NCBI GenBank assembly: GCA_022059125.1
Contig: JAEUWY010000015.1
Span: 1,909,913-1,973,912, forward strand
DNA from: Corynespora cassiicola
Lineage: Eukaryota; Ascomycota; Dothideomycetes; Pleosporales; Corynesporascaceae
Length of the DNA stretch: 64,000 nt
Direction of reading: 5' to 3'
Part shown: positions 1-14,200 of the stretch, piece after piece
Layout of the letters: each line of letters begins with the position of its first letter
Position numbering within the stretch: the first letter of the stretch is position 1
The notes under the pieces: model-generated
The model's input: only the letters and a program-made list of their open reading frames with translations
Database searches by the model: none
What the model was told of the DNA's origin: nothing
Program-made: the position numbers and the translations under genes

Positions 1-3000
1 ATTTATGGGGCGGGTTGATGAGTCTTCAGCCTTGAGGCCGAGGGACGAGGGCGGTCATGAGGTTCGCTGCACAGGAAGAGGTCCGCCGGTATTGGAAGCC
101 CTCGGGCTTCGAGGCCGGTGAGAGGAACTTCCCGGGGAACGGCAGTATGTTTAATCCCGTCTGCCGCCGACGGCCAAGAAGACGTTAGATGACGCCGGCG
201 GGTGGCTGAGAGACGTACAAGACATCCGTAGAAGTGTGCGAAACGTATCCTTGCCCCCTGAAACCCTTACCGCACGGCTGGTTCCTGCGGGCTTGATGCC
301 TCTTCACAGCGGGATAAGCATCACGTGGATAGCTTGTCGTTGATACTCTTGACATAGAGTAGGGAGACCCTGCGCGCCCTGTACGTCGGCGAACAGCAAT
401 ATAGTTTGAATCATAGTGCGTGCCACAGGACTTCTTCAACGAATCCGGACTGCATTCGGACCTGGTGCGGGTTGCGGTAGACGTGCTCCAAAAAACCATG
501 CATGTGCTTGCACGCCCTTTAGTTTATCGAGGTGCAGCCTCGCGAAAGAAAGGAAAGAAAAACAAGAACAAAAATCCGGCAAAAGCATCACGGTGTGTGG
601 GGACAGACCGGTACATGGTTAGATCACTCTCTCCTATTTTTCCTTTCCTTCTAGAAACATAGCGAAGACTCTTCTGAGTGATGCGACGGGCAGAGGCCAC
701 CCGTGGGCTCGATGACAGCGGAGCGTCGAGTTGGACGATATTGCAGGAACGGACGTGTCAACGCCGTAGGGCTGGCTGGTGTCGCGTACCCATGGAAAAT
801 GGACGCTCCGACCCGGTCAACGTTCGCGATGGAATTCAGGATGCCTGGCCCCTGAGCGGAAGCGGGAGACCGGGTGGCCGAGCGAGCGCGGATCCCGCGC
901 AAATTCGTCCTGGCAGCCAAGAGCGGAATGCCCCAAGTCCAAGAACGTCCTAAGTCGTAATTTTCAGCATGCGATACGCATGTGTGGCCCGCGAGCTCGG
1001 GTGCGGTGTGCGCGAGGCTCAATCTGTGCTTGGGCCGTCTCGTCGCTGGCGCTGGGCATCCAGTTGCGGACGAGTTGGTCCAGAAACTCCTTACTGAACA
1101 AAACTGGGGTGGCCAAGTACCGGTCCCTGTCCTCCCACCAGCCGGGCAGGGACGAGGCTGTGTGAGAGGGGTGATCTTGGACATTGCGTGTGTCTTCTGG
1201 ACCCAGGCCTTGGCTCGTATGCTGTCAAGACAATTGACCAAGAGACTCAAGAGGTGGAGTTGTGAGAAGGTTTGAGAGGTTGGACGAGGTGCTGTTTCGC
1301 CATGGAGCCAATGCGATTGGCCCGCCTCCACACTCTGCTTGGACATCACCTGTCACAGCCATTGTGATTTGAGAGAGGCCGAAAAATACGCCTACCCATC
1401 TCCCGCCTGCGCATTGGAGATCACTGTTCGCATCGCTGGTGTGTCGGTACTCGGAGTTCCCGTCCGTCGCTCGGACAGACAAAAGTCAACGGCCTGTGGC
1501 ACCGGTGGCTCCCTTTGGGCGTGAACCCACCATGCTCATCTACCGAAATTGAGAGTTCTGTAATCAAGCAGCACACAACTCATCCTCCGCCCTGTGCTCT
1601 GCCAGCTCATTGCCGTTGTTTTCACTTTACGTCAGTGACACGTTGGAAATGCTGCGCCCAAGTCGCCCATGGATAGGCCTGGTGGGCGTGACTGGGGTCC
1701 GTAGCCTCACATCGAAACCGTAACGTATCTGCCCAAGGCCCTTTGGAAGTGAGGCGCTCTTGTGCGCGATGATGAAATAGCGAGCATAACGATGGGGAAG
1801 GCAGGCAATATCGATTCGGCGAGTTTCAAACGTCAATTGACTTCTTTCGGAGAGATAGCCCGGCGATTAGAAAGCGCGGGGAATCATGCAGGTCGAAGGG
1901 ACACCAAGTGAGCAGCCACGTCTGTATATGGGTCTGGCCACAGTGTGCTGAGTGAGATGGAAGCGCATTCTTTGCTTTTCGATTCTGTTCGCTGCGTGAG
2001 CGAGGGGTCGTCCATGGCTGTACTGAGCGGAGCCACATCATATGAGTGATCGACTGGCGTGTACTCCAGGCCAAGCCAAGCAATGGGGTTGTGTGTCGCG
2101 ATCGACCAAGCTCATCGCTGTAGGAGGGCTTTTCCGGCTTTGGCTTGGGTGTGGTTGGGCTTCACTGGAAGTATTCACATACTAGGCCAATCAGCGTCGA
2201 TCGGACTCGCTCCGGTATGAGATGGCCCTACTCGGGCAGAGGCAGATCTGAGGTGTAGTTCCAGGGCTGCACAGTCCTTCCTTTTGTGCACAAGCTGTCG
2301 ATGCAAAAGAGCTGGGGGGTCAACAAAGGGGTAGGTAGTAGAGCCTTATCAATGCCACAAGCCAAGAACCGCAGAAACACCAGGCCGTTCCTGCAGCTTG
2401 GGAAAAATAATCCGGCAGTTAGACGTCCAGAGTTCGGGCCACCACCGATGCTCTTGTTAATCTAGGGCTTCGGTAGTCGCGAAAATAGAGGCTGCATATA
2501 CCCTGGATCCGCTGAAGATCGACTGAAACTGCGGGCTCAACCTTCTTTCTGGATGCATGATGGCAGTCGCCGACCCCACACTGAGCCAATTAATAGGCCC
2601 TGCTGGGTGCAAGGGAACGCGTTCGAGTAACTTGGCTTGAAACGCTGTCACACAGGTTGCGAACATTGGAGCGGACGAGTAGTCATGCACAAGTTAGCGT
2701 GCAGTGCTCCGAAGGCGAAAAGAGTTCATGTGGAGTCTTGGTTCGCCGCATTATTGCCCAAAGAGAACTCTTGTTGAAAAAAAGACAGAGATATAGACAC
2801 CGTGGCGCGAACGGTTACGATGCTCCTGCTGGCCTCGCGCAGTGCGTCGAAGAAGGCAATTGGAAATTGCTGACATTGCACGCGAGAATTAAGCGCAAGA
2901 AAGTGCACAGCCAGTGCGAATCGCACATTCGCTCTCTCGCTCTCTCTCTCGTTTATTAGAGCGGGAGCAGACGCGGGATGCGTGCGACCTGATACGACGA

Positions 3001-4884
3001 TACGGGGGTTCGCAAGCTTTCCCCAATTCAGTCTCTGAGCCACACCATTTGACGACGACCGTATCGACTGATTGTCTAGAGGGGAGGGATACGCTTCCAT
3101 TGCGCCTCGCCCTGCGCGCTGAACCTGAACTTAGCAGTATATGTCGTTCGACCAAGAGGCAGTGAGTGGTAGGGATATGCAGCATTGCGTCGATCAGGCG
3201 CCCGTGCGAAGACTCATTTTTAGTCGAAATGACTGCTCGGAATGAATGCGAACGTATTCACGTGCGAGAATGTTTACTATGCCTGGGACTACTGCAAACT
3301 AAGGGTGCTTGACGCGAAAAAGAATTCTGGGAGAGATAACCCTCGGCATGATGAGAAAACGACCGGTGGGGATGATGAAGATATACAAAGGATTGTTGAG
3401 TGTTAGTCGGACGATTACAATTGCTGCTGCAGAGCATTGATAAGCAACATGAGGCGCACAGACGGGGCTGACCTACAGCACATAAACTGTCACTTGCCAT
3501 GATTGGCAGCAAGAGGCTTGCTGCTAAGAAGAAATTTTGGGACAAAAGCACTCGATAGAGTCATGAAGCACGCGCAGTCAGCAATTGACTGTGGAGAAGG
3601 GCCACGCTGAATGATGAGACAGCAAGGGCTAGGCGTAACAGAAGGCAGCAGGGCCCGCTCGCTTCTCGCCTTCGATGAGGGCCGGAGCGCGACGTTGGCG
3701 AGCGGGGCGGGAGGGTGGCTGCAAATGTGTTGTTCGAAGAGGACAAAGGGTGCTCCTGCAGTGATGGCGCGTGAACGATTCTTTCGTACTCGGCATCGGA
3801 GGCTTCAAAGGTCCCAACGGACATTAAACGTACACGCTACCGCGCGCGCCAGCCGTGAGCCATTTTCCCGCATCCTGCTGGACGGCCGTCCTGGAAATAA
3901 TTCAGGACCCTGGAAAACTGGAAATGTGGATGACTGGAAAGGATGAGATTATGCTCGGCCGAGCATAGTGGGAGGGCACGCGCGACGTCCTCTCGAAAGG
4001 GCTTAGAATCTCGTCATTGAAGAAGATGAGTGATGGCGGCCGCGGTGATCATGGGGAAGGGTCTGCGGCCGCGTCTCGGGACGGACAACGCTGTCAAGAG
4101 TCTGGGTTGCTAGGGAGGTACCTTCGTCCGAACATTTTGTCGACGTTCAGGTTCGGGGCGCGGGAGCGGCTTTCGTATGGTTCCGATATCCGAGCGCAGC
4201 AGCGATCTTTGCTCTCCGGACGCCAGCATGGACGAGAAGACTCGAATTTCTCATCGCCCTTTTCCTCGCGGACATGATCTGATCAAATCCCTGGGGTTAG
4301 CTTTGCTGTGGTGCCGTCAAGCACGCACCTGCCAGCCCTGTCCGAATTGAAGCTGCAGCACTCCCATGGCCACGGTCAACGGCCCACCAGCTGGCCGATT
4401 CCGCGCCGCGCTTTGTCATTGCCCATCGTTTGCTCGCGACCTGAGCCCAGTGCCTTCGTAAGGATGGCGCAGCACGCCAATCCCAGTTCCCTGCCGCGGC
4501 CAAATGTAATCCAACGCGCTCCGACTGATGATGTGTGGCCGCCGATGGCTTGTCAGGGGGTTTTAGCACCCGCGCCGGGGTGGAGCTCATATTTTACGCT
4601 TTCGATACCGTGCTTCTGCCTCGTACGTCGCCAGCTTAAGGCCGAATCTCCGTCAAGACCTGCCTTCTGACGTGAAGTAGATATAATGCCATGCTGCCAC
4701 ACACATGCCACGCCTTTTTATTTAGGTCGAGCTGTCCCACCCCCAGTCCAACCACTCCTAGATCAGTTGAATGACTTTGTTCCTTTGACGAGCCTCAAAA
4801 GATACCACCATTCCAGGCTCCATTATCTGCCCTCCACCAATTGGTTCAACGCCAGCCCACCCTGCCTAACCATACCTTGCCGCC
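1..4884. other. Intergenic stretch, no supported gene
   Basis: No recognisable protein, tRNA or rRNA is seen on either strand. The open frames here overlap one another on both strands, lack family motifs and have the composition expected of GC-rich non-coding DNA. A CT-rich run lies near 2932-2955. The part next to 4885 is presumably the promoter and 5' leader of the Zn2Cys6 gene; a pyrimidine-rich leader is visible at about 4700-4880. One minus-strand frame at about 990-1190 (ending in a TGA near 970) looks more protein-like than its surroundings, but has no supported start, so it is not called. Confidence 0.5.
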
Positions 4885-5645
4885 ATGTCCCAGAGGTCGA
4901 GTTCAATGGAGGCTTCCCAAGACAACATAAGGAAGCGAGTCTGCAAAGCTTGCGACAGGTGTCGCCTGAAGAAGTCCAAGGTATGCTTCGCGTCAACCGT
5001 GTGATTTTGGCCTTGCTGACTTTTTTCTTCTTCCTAGTGCGATGGTGCCAGCCCATGCAGCAGGTGTAAAGCCGATAACGCCATTTGTGTTTTCGGAGAG
5101 AGGAAGAAGGCCCAGGACAAAGTGTACCCCAAGGGGTAAGCATGGTCCCTGGTCACCGTCCATGTCGACCTGTACTGACAGGACCTAGTTATGTCGAGAT
5201 GCTTGAGCAACAACAGACACAGTTGGTCGCTGGTCTTCGAGAATTGTACAGCCGGTTGCAGAATGGCCAGGGCTGGCCAGGACAGCCACTGCGCGAGGCC
5301 CAGGGCGGACATCCTCTTACACACGACATCCTCGAGAGGCTCGATCTCCTCCACCCCACGGGCGAGGGCAGCACCAACTATGAAGGCTTCGAGGAGGACT
5401 GCAACCGCATGCAACAGAAGCTGCTCGAAAGAGGCGCACCGTACACGCACAGGCGGGGGTCCGTGAGCTCTGACTCGGAACATGGCCACACGTCGTCACC
5501 ATCTTCGTACAGTGGCACCCCGACGACGCGATCGATACCGTTCAGCGACCCCTTCGCGCGCAACAACGCCCCGCCCACGCCTCCCATGCACAGCCCGTTT
5601 CCACGACAGTCGCAGATTGTACAGCCTCAGCAGCAGCATCATCAA

Positions 5646-5680
<35 letters not shown>

Positions 5681-5975
5681 CCAGCCGATCAAGCAGGAGG
5701 CGCCCATGGTCTCACCTGGATTCATGAATGCCGGCGCACTGGACCCATCGGCCCTGTCTCGATCAGCATGGGCGAGCGAGCCAATGATGCTCGACGAGCC
5801 CCTCGACTTCACCAAATCCATGTACAGCTTTGACTCTTACGGCGGCTTCGACCAGAACGCGATGAGCCTGGAACCCATGGTCATGGGCGATCCCGTGGAT
5901 CCCATGATGCCAGGATGGAACAACGCCAACGACTTGGACTTCAGCACCTTCATACATAACCCCGTGGGAGCATGA
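4885..5975 (+). CDS. Zn2Cys6 transcription factor, FCR1-like
   Basis: Three exons: 4885-4980, 5038-5135 and 5189-5975. The introns have GTATGC and GTAAGC donors and CTAG acceptors. The product is 326 residues. The start is the first ATG before the finger and has a CGCC context. The binuclear zinc cluster lies at about residues 20-47 with spacing CX2CX6CX5CX2CX6C, starting VCKACDRCRLKKSKC and split by intron 1. A short coiled linker follows (EMLEQQQTQLVAGLREL), which is usual for DNA-binding dimers of this family. The rest is low complexity, with a Gln/His tract at about 5630-5685 and an acidic aromatic C-terminus that may act in activation. No fungal-specific middle homology domain is present, so it is shorter than most members. 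The finger and linker resemble the fluconazole-resistance FCR1-like group from memory; targets are unknown. It sits alone, with large non-coding flanks. Confidence 0.9.
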
Positions 5976-7144
5976 TTGGGCCGGTCGTTCTCACCTATTC
6001 GTCCTTGGTTGGTGTTCTGTCTGCGTTCAAGCGTTTCGGGTAATAGATCCACAGTGGTGTCCGGATCTGGATTTTTTTTGGTTCGGCGTTAAACGGGCAT
6101 TTGGGAAAATGCGGGGATTAATCATCATGTTTCCTGGCTGGGATTCGCCGAAGCCATGATATGAGCAAAAGGAGGCTTCACTATGACGTTCCCCTTTGAG
6201 GTGAAACGGTGGGCATCGGCGGAGGGGGAGGAGTTCAGACTGCAGGGTTTGCAGAGACTGTGACGACAAAGACTGGAGCGTCGTCAGATCAGACACGGCG
6301 AGATTATTGAGCAGCTAGCAAATATTGTATCATACCTTTTCCACTCAAGAGTCGAGCCTTTCGGGCCTGTGACGATCGGCGGGATGCGAGCGTGAAGGGT
6401 CGAGATTGGGCATGCGTGGACGGCTTGTGCAGGGGCCCGGGCGTGTCAGCCAGCCGCCGCTTAGTCACCGGCAATAAGGCCGAGCAACGTCTGGCCCGAG
6501 CGCCTTGGCCACGGCATGCCCGCCGCACATCCCACCCACCATCCACATCGCCCTCGCGTCCAAGCCCAAGCCCAAGGGGGGGCGGCAGACCGACGGGGGC
6601 ACTGGCCGGGCAGCAGGGCCAACAGCACCAGCACCGCCAGCACCAGCATCACACGGCGGGCCGCTTGCCTCCTCCGTCCTGAGACACCGACCCGCCACGC
6701 GAAGAGCGACTCATACACGGCACCACGGAAGAATTGCGCGGGCTCCACAGCTTCATTAGGCTAATGAGGCACCAGTACGTACTTGATGGCCGTGGCCGTT
6801 GCCGTGGCCGTCTGCGCTGCCTCCACCTCCACCACCACCGCATCAACCCGCCGCGCGAGCCTGAGCCTGAAGCTGCACCATCTCCAGGGCCCTCGCTGCT
6901 CCTCACCGCCTCAACAACTTTCTGCTTGACGTAAAGGCGCTGCAACGTGCCCCAGGGAGGTGAGTGTGCCATCTGCTGCGCAGCCCCGCATTGCGGAGAA
7001 GCGCCGACCGCCGTGACACATCACCCAGTCCAGTGCCTCCATGTCACGCTATCCCCATCTCGATGTCCCCTACTGACGCCTCATGTTGCAGACTCGCCTG
7101 CAACCCCCATCACCGGCCATCCATTCCTGCCATTGGTGCTCACC
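5976..7144. other. Intergenic stretch between tandem genes
   Basis: Holds the 3' region of the zinc-cluster gene and the leader of the epimerase gene. GC-rich and repetitive in character at about 6500-6920, with short GCC/CCA runs that create open frames on both strands. None has a recognisable domain. The leader just before 7145 is rich in CCAT and ACC. Confidence 0.5.
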
Positions 7145-8200
7145 ATGTCTGCAGCTAATGCATTCACCTTCCTCCCGCTAGGGGCTATTATCCAGGAATT
7201 CAACATCAGCGGCAGGAACATTGTCCAAGGTTTCCCTACTCCCGACCTCTACAAGCAATATAACTTCCCGTACTTCGGTGAGACCATTGGCCGAATCGCC
7301 AACCGTGTCTCAAATGCAAAAATCAACAACCTAAACGGCAAATCCTACCCGCTGGCCGCCAACAACGGTCCGAACTCCTTACACGGTGGAGAGCTCGGCT
7401 GGGGGAAACGAGAGTTCCAAGGCCCCTCGACCGTGGAGCGCAATGGCCAAGAGGCCACCTTCTTCAAGTACCTGAGCAAGGATGGCGAGGAAGGCTACCC
7501 AGGCACCGTCGAGGTGCGCGTCTGGTATGTCCAGAAGAAAGAACATGAGGACGGTGTCCAGAAGGAGGTCCTGTACATCGAGTATGAAGCCGAGCTTGTT
7601 GGTGATGAAGTCGACGAGACTGCCATCAACATGACCAACCACAGGTGAGCCCAGCCCCAAGGAAAACATGGAAAAGCTTACTGAGGCCATGGGTGAAGCT
7701 ACTTCATCCTCAATGACGGACCCACTATCGCTGGCACAGAGGTCACCCTGATCACCAACAAATATCAGGTAGTAGACGATGGTGGCATTCCACAGGGCCC
7801 CATCGAAGAGTATCCCGGTGTCACGCCCAACGAGGCCTTCACCCTGGGGGAGAAGGAGCCAGACATCGACGACTGCTTCATCGTGAATGCCGACCCGGCC
7901 AGCATCCCCATTGATACTCGTTCGTCGCCACTACAACAGGTGGCTTCCTTCTACCACCCAGAGTCCAAGGTCCACCTTGACATCTCCACTACTGAGCCTG
8001 CATTCCAGTTCTACACGGGCAAATACATCGATGTACCAGCCGCTGGAGGGCTGCCAGCCCGCGGTGCTCGATCCGGTTTCTGTGTCGAGCCCAGCCGCTA
8101 CGTCAATGCAATCAATGTCCCAGAGCAAAAGTCGATGGTGGTCCTCAAGAAGGGTCAAAAGTACGGGACCAGGATCGTCTACAAGGGCTGGGCGGCATAG
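7145..8200 (+). CDS. Aldose 1-epimerase (galactose mutarotase)
   Basis: Two exons, 7145-7644 and 7699-8200, with a 54 bp intron (GTGAGC donor, GAAG acceptor). The product is 333 residues, the usual length for this family. It interconverts alpha and beta anomers of galactose and glucose, feeding the Leloir pathway, and is normally cytosolic. Family landmarks are all present: GRIANRV, NNGPNSLHGG (sugar-binding His), the catalytic His in NHS at about residue 166, rebuilt exactly across the splice site, then DDCF, and the catalytic Glu in FCVEPSRY at about residue 297. The start ATG opens MSAANAFTFLPLGAIIQEF, matching the first beta strand of the fold. No signal peptide is seen. The preceding frame is open further upstream, but without homology. 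Confidence 0.95.
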
Positions 8201-11200
8201 GTGCGCTTTTGCCGGGAATACTTTACGAGAGATTTCGCTATGTAGACCTTTCCAGTCGTGCGCGATAACTATTGGATAACATCAATACAACAAAGGATTC
8301 TGAGGCTGCATAGCTCCGGGAATATCTCGCATCGACCCGCTGTCGTCGCATCTCGTACGAGCGCAGACTCGCCCTTTTGCACGGACTTAACCTTGCTCAT
8401 TTGCGCGTCCTGTATCACAAAAATGCCTCAGCCATCAGACGATCTCCTCGCATCACGGCTGCCCTTTCCCATTTACGGCTTTGTATCAGGCTGTATTGTT
8501 GCAGAGGTCAGCAGCGTAGGTGGATGGTCGCACATTCGGAATCAGCTACTCACCGACGCCGACCGAGGTAAATTCTTCGGACTATTCCATGATACCTCTC
8601 TCTCCAGTGTCCATGTCGCCATGGCCTTTGTCGTTCCCACGAACAAATTTTCACGCGAGGTAAATCTTTTTTTTTTCCTCTTGCTCGTGCGTCTATCCGC
8701 GTCTGCAAGTGTGCGGAAATAGTTCGGACTCTGGCAACGGCCCCACTCCACCAAGATGCGATCCACACGTCAAGATGCTCTGCACTTCTGCAAACCAAAT
8801 TTTCGTTCGCGCTTCGTTCCGCCTAACTAGGAGTCCGCCAAACTGGAAGCTCCCCTTGGACTTTGCGTCATTTTCAAGCTGGGCATCTCATGCGAAAAAA
8901 GTTTATTTTAACCCTGTGCAACGGAAGTGTATCCGAAATCCTTTTTCCGTGGTGTTGCAACAGCCCACTTTTGGCCAAGCCGATCATCTTGCAGGACTAG
9001 CCGTCTTTCGCTCCCCAGCCCCAAAACGGCAACACCGCTCTGATGCGGATGATTCTTTTTTGTTTTTTTTATCCCGGCTGTAACATCCACACCAGAATGA
9101 CTACAGAGCTTGGGTCCAGACTTGTATTATTCCACCGAGACTAGCCAATTGACTGTTTAGCATCCCCACAGACAAGAGTTCAAGACCCTAAATTGTGCCT
9201 AGATATTGGACATGAAAGACTAATCACGAGTTTTCTCATCATCGGAAGAACAATCCTGCTCGCAGAGCAGTGCTATGACCCCCTCTTCCAAGTATGGTAC
9301 TCTAGCGCGCCTATGGTTCCATCCCTTTGCGCCATGGCTATCGACGTCAGGCGCTCGTACTATACCAACCAGCTCTCATGGAGACAGTTCCGCGGCGCGC
9401 CGTTCCTTGACCATGCCATTCTCTATCTGATGCCACGTTCTTTGGCTGATGTCTTGCGGCACTTGTCAGCCACTCGTCCAAAAGGGTTTTCTCGTATGCG
9501 GAGTCTGGACCTTCTGCTGTCAACCGTTCCCCGCTGCAGCATGCCGAGTGCCGTGTTCTGAGGGGTAGCTGAACAGATGCCTTGGGCCAGCATTGGCAAT
9601 TTGATCTCGATCTTTTTCAATCCTAACCATTATGCTTGGGTCTTTCGATTTATTCAATGGCGAAGCAGCCGAGCATCCAGTCTGGAAACTGTTCTATTGC
9701 ACCAAGCGTCAAGTCTCTCGGCATGGTGGTGAGTATCGCCGAAACTCGCCGCAACTCTTGCGTAGTACTACGCCTCTCTCTTGATCATCAAGTTTCCGGA
9801 AATATCAATGGAGAGTATCCCTGTGTTATTGGTGCCACCTCGAGATAGAAACTTCTGTGAGAACCCTGGCTCTGGAATTGTACAAAGGACCCATTTCTTA
9901 TCCTTGGTTGGTGACACGGTATTGCATGCAGCCTTTCGCTACAGGGACTCGAAAATAAGAAAAGTAATATCCAAAGAGATTCTGCCCCGACCCAATCATC
10001 AGTTGATGCATGTGACTGATGCACGACAGTGCTCAAGAATGAGTGGGCAACCCTTTTGCTGACACACCAGAGTCAAGGCCATATCCGCCAACCTAAATCG
10101 CGAGCTCGGTTACCGAACGTGGGAAAACCTTTGAGAGCATCATTGTATTACCATTCTCCCCGGTAGAGACGCTGCTGCTGACCAAGAGGTGGACCGGCAT
10201 GTAATCAACGCCTACTCGCTTAGACTGCTCACGCAAGACCCAACTATTTCGCTTTGCGGTATTGAGAATCATCATTCACAAACAATTTTTGTGCTGCGAC
10301 GTTGACTTTGCAGCTCCCGTGCTTACAAGCCGACCTAGGCATTGGGTCCGCCAACGTCATGGCCCGCTTTGATATCGCGATGCCTAAGGCGACGAAAATC
10401 TCTTTCATCACGACACAATCGACGCTGTGACCGCTTTTTCTTGGACCTCGGACGATTTCATGATGAGAAGACCATTACCACTGCACCTGCATAAGCTGCA
10501 ACCTCCCAGATCCCCCGTAGCCTGTAATTTTTTTCGTGACCGGGTCTATTCCTGCGCGCCCGAACTTTGGTTAGCCTCAGCTCTGGATGTTCCAGCCCGT
10601 CGCCTCGCACTGCCGTGCACTTCGTTGCCAGATATTCGTCATGAGATGTGTGAAGGCAGTGGACATCGGCTATTGGGCGGCGCACACTTTAGCTAGTCCA
10701 GCACTCGCCACATCACATCAGCGCATCAGGAACGAAGCTTGATTCGAGGAAGCTTTCTGCTATCCTTCCCAACGGACTCTCGAACCCACAATTCTGCCGT
10801 ACTGTCTTTGAGCTGCTGCACCCCCGGGGTTCGGTCAAGCGCAGTCCCTCGTACGAGTAAAGAACGAGCAAGACGTTGTGGAGCTCTACGTCACAAGGGA
10901 GCATGCTGTGCATGGCATACAACAGTTGCTTTTGCCGTCGCGATCGCAATTGCGGTTTGATATCGAGTCCAATGGCTGCCAGTGTTCCTTTGCGGCACCG
11001 CACCGGAACTCGGAAGCGACCCTTATCCGACGAAGGAGTTTCTTGGAAGCGTGCGTCGGCATCATGAGACCACGAATAGGAAACTGACATGTCAAGCCAG
11101 TCTAATCAAGGCACAGGGGATCCCCCAAAGAACCCAAAAACGGACTGTCGCCATGCAAACCAGGAAATCAGATCATATGATCGTCACTGGGATCATATGA

Positions 11201-14200
11201 TGGAGAATGAATGATGACGAGGGGACCAGGGAGGTCAGCCCCTCCCCCACAACCCAGCCTTATGGCCCCCACGGAAAAGGTAGCCGCATCCCATTGCTTC
11301 CGGGTTCCGCGGGAAGGGCTTCTCCTTATTCTATGATGAGCCGCACGCCTAGTCAGTTCATCGAACGATGGGTTCGAATATTCGGCGAGCAAAACACCAT
11401 CACAAGCCTCGTTGTCCGGAGAAGTTGACACCACCTCATTTGACCGCACTCTGGATCCCTCAAATGTTTTTACTTTTCCCAGCCTCCTCAGGTCTGATCG
11501 CTAATCTCTGCACCCAAGAGATTGTCCTCGTTTTGGGACTTGCGGGATGGCAAGTGAACAAGACACGCACGACTCATAGACGCGGCTTCTCCCGCCGAGT
11601 ACCCAACACCAAGAGACACATTGCAATTTTGTTGAGAGTATCATGCGACGATCATGAAATCAGAGTCTCCATCTCTTCCTCTCCTTCGAACCATTTCGTC
11701 TCATTCCAAGTCACTCCCTTCCCTCAGAAACTTGCACGCAGCCGTACCCACCGCAGATCGATTAAACACCTCTATCCACCACACCGTAAATAGTCCGCGC
11801 ATCGAAGATACATACTCTTAGTGGTTAACAGCTTGGACACATTGGTCATGCAAAAAAGGATTTTTCCATGGTGGTGATGGTGGTGGTTGCGTAGTAGCAA
11901 GTTGCATCTCGTAAGCCGGTGCAATACGCGGTGCTTCACCGGTGCAGACTCGGGACTCTGCCTATCACCATCAAGAAGTCCACTTCGCAGTGGATCTGGC
12001 GTCACGATAACGAAAAAACTCTCAGCCTCACACCACCTGCCTATTTTCCTCAGCCCCGCCAACATGGTGCTTGGTCATCGTTCGCCTTGACGTCAGGGTG
12101 GCCCACAGAGCCATGCAAGCCAGTCAGTTGCCGCGCAACTCTGCCATTCTGGAGCGCATGGCTGGCTCGTATCACTAGATTGCTGCCCAGCTCGTCCAGA
12201 AGGCTTTGTCATGCGTTGCAAGGATACGTGCGAAGCTGTTTCCTGCCCATGAAACGCAAGCTACACTGCTCGTTGTGCCATGCCTAGATGAGCTGAAGCT
12301 GATGCGCTTCGCGAGAGCGAGAACGAGAGCGAAAGAGAGGCGACTCGTTGAAGCGACCGCCAACACCACCATAGTATACAGAGCTTAATCACCTTTCTCG
12401 AAAATAAATTCGGTGGTTCGACGAGATCGAGACCTCTACTATCGCGATATCTTAGCGACACGTCTCGCCATGCCGCCTAGCCTGAAACCCCCAGCATGGA
12501 AACAAGGCATTAGAGAGCTTCCTGTATTCATGGGCGTTTTTGACGCATTCGTATGTTTCCGCAACTCCTTCGAGGCTTGTGCGTGCATATTTGACCGAGC
12601 ACGAGAGGAGATCCCGTGGGGCGTATGAAGTCATTGAAGTGCAGAAAAAACTCGGACTTTGCATGCCTGCGGGGAGGGATTTGCTCGAAGGCTCATGCAT
12701 GTCCTCTACCGCGATTCAGCGACCCTACCCTGCGTGTATGGAAACGAAAAAAAAAACCTGATATTCCGTTTCAGGGATCCAACCGTTGCCTATCCGTGGG
12801 GAAAGTGCCGTGAGCTTGGAGTTTTTTCTGGTGTTGAGGTCGATGGATAGGACCGATGGCGCGTGGATGCGCGCAGATTGATCTTCTTTGGCCAACGAGG
12901 TCGGGGATGTGTCTCGTGGTTCCCCGGTCCCCCAGCCCACGTGCCGAAGAATTTCGGTCTTGGGTCGTGGGCCTATCAGGGAACTGGATTCTTGACTTCG
13001 TGAGTGAACATGCCAATTTGGTGGTGATCTGTCACTTCAAAGGACCGAACGCCTAGTTGAGATCTCGATCTGATCTTGAAGCTGTTTCTGCTCATCGTGG
13101 ATATTTATGTCGGCGCGTACGCGTACGTGGAAAAGTGCTCCTTTGGGAGGGGAGTATCCTGTACCACAGTCTTCAAGAGCTGCGCAATCATCGCTGGATG
13201 GGGTAAATGCTGAGAACTTGAGTATTGTGGGCGAGTTGGTGGGGGCTTGGAGATTCCTCGGCGTTGTTGGCGGTTTTGCAATATGGCTGGCTCCCCCCCG
13301 ACAACTTGAGAGGAGACTCCAGCTATGGTACATCATATCTAGATTTTTTCATCTGTGAAACAATGTTGACTTCACTGATAGTGTGAGAATTTTATCTTGT
13401 CCGTGCGACGATCTTTGCGGCCAGACTGTGGCACTGTTAGTACTGGGCTTTTGTGTCTAGAGCAAGTAAATCGCCGACGAAGAAGCGGTAGATCAACAAC
13501 CGTAGTAGATACATATCAATGATGTCACAGATTGGTTTAAGCATGATTTGAAGTCGCGATTTTAGTGATGTGATGTACGCATAACCTATCGGCTAGGATG
13601 TAGCATCAGCAATAGTACATATGTGTCCTGTCCCTCATCACGTAATTACATTAATATTCTCATCAATCTCATATCTCTCTACCTAATCAATTTGAAAAAA
13701 ATTCTAGAATTCAACATAGACTTTATTCTATGTTATCATTTTTCACGAATGCTACACATTCCAGTCAATTCTTTGCCGGCTACCGCTTCTGGCCGCCACC
13801 ACGCCAGCCTTCCCACTCCCAAACCTCTATGCGCTAAGAATTTATGCCTTAATATATCCTGATCTACCATCGTAGCTGCACTTTGACTTGCAATATCTGT
13901 CCGACACACGCTTCCTACCTGATACCTTGCCAAGCCGCCCACCCTCGCCATTCCCTCTCTCCACTTTCCGCCCCGCCCTCAATCTCCCAAGAACCCATCT
14001 CCCCCCTAAGTCCATAGGAACGATACAGAAAAGCTCTCTATCTCTAAAATGACACGTGCATGTGGCCATTAAAGCCACCTCGGGTACACGTATCTATTGT
14101 TTGGCAAAAGCGGGTCGTCGTATCGTGCGTATTCGCCTGCGCCAATTAGGATACGGTGGATACGGTTGTAGTCATGTGGCGCGCGTCCAGGCAAACGGTG

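Noticed and set aside
651..1349. 232-codon minus-strand open frame
   Set aside because: Arg/Pro/Ser-rich composition with no motif, overlapped by several frames on both strands; typical of GC-rich non-coding DNA.
5482..5727. Additional frames across the Gln tract of the Zn2Cys6 gene
   Set aside because: CAG repeats give open poly-Ser and poly-Leu frames in the other phases; they are shadows of the real exon.
11360..11390. B-box-like GGGTTCGAATATT
   Set aside because: No matching A-box or cloverleaf upstream.
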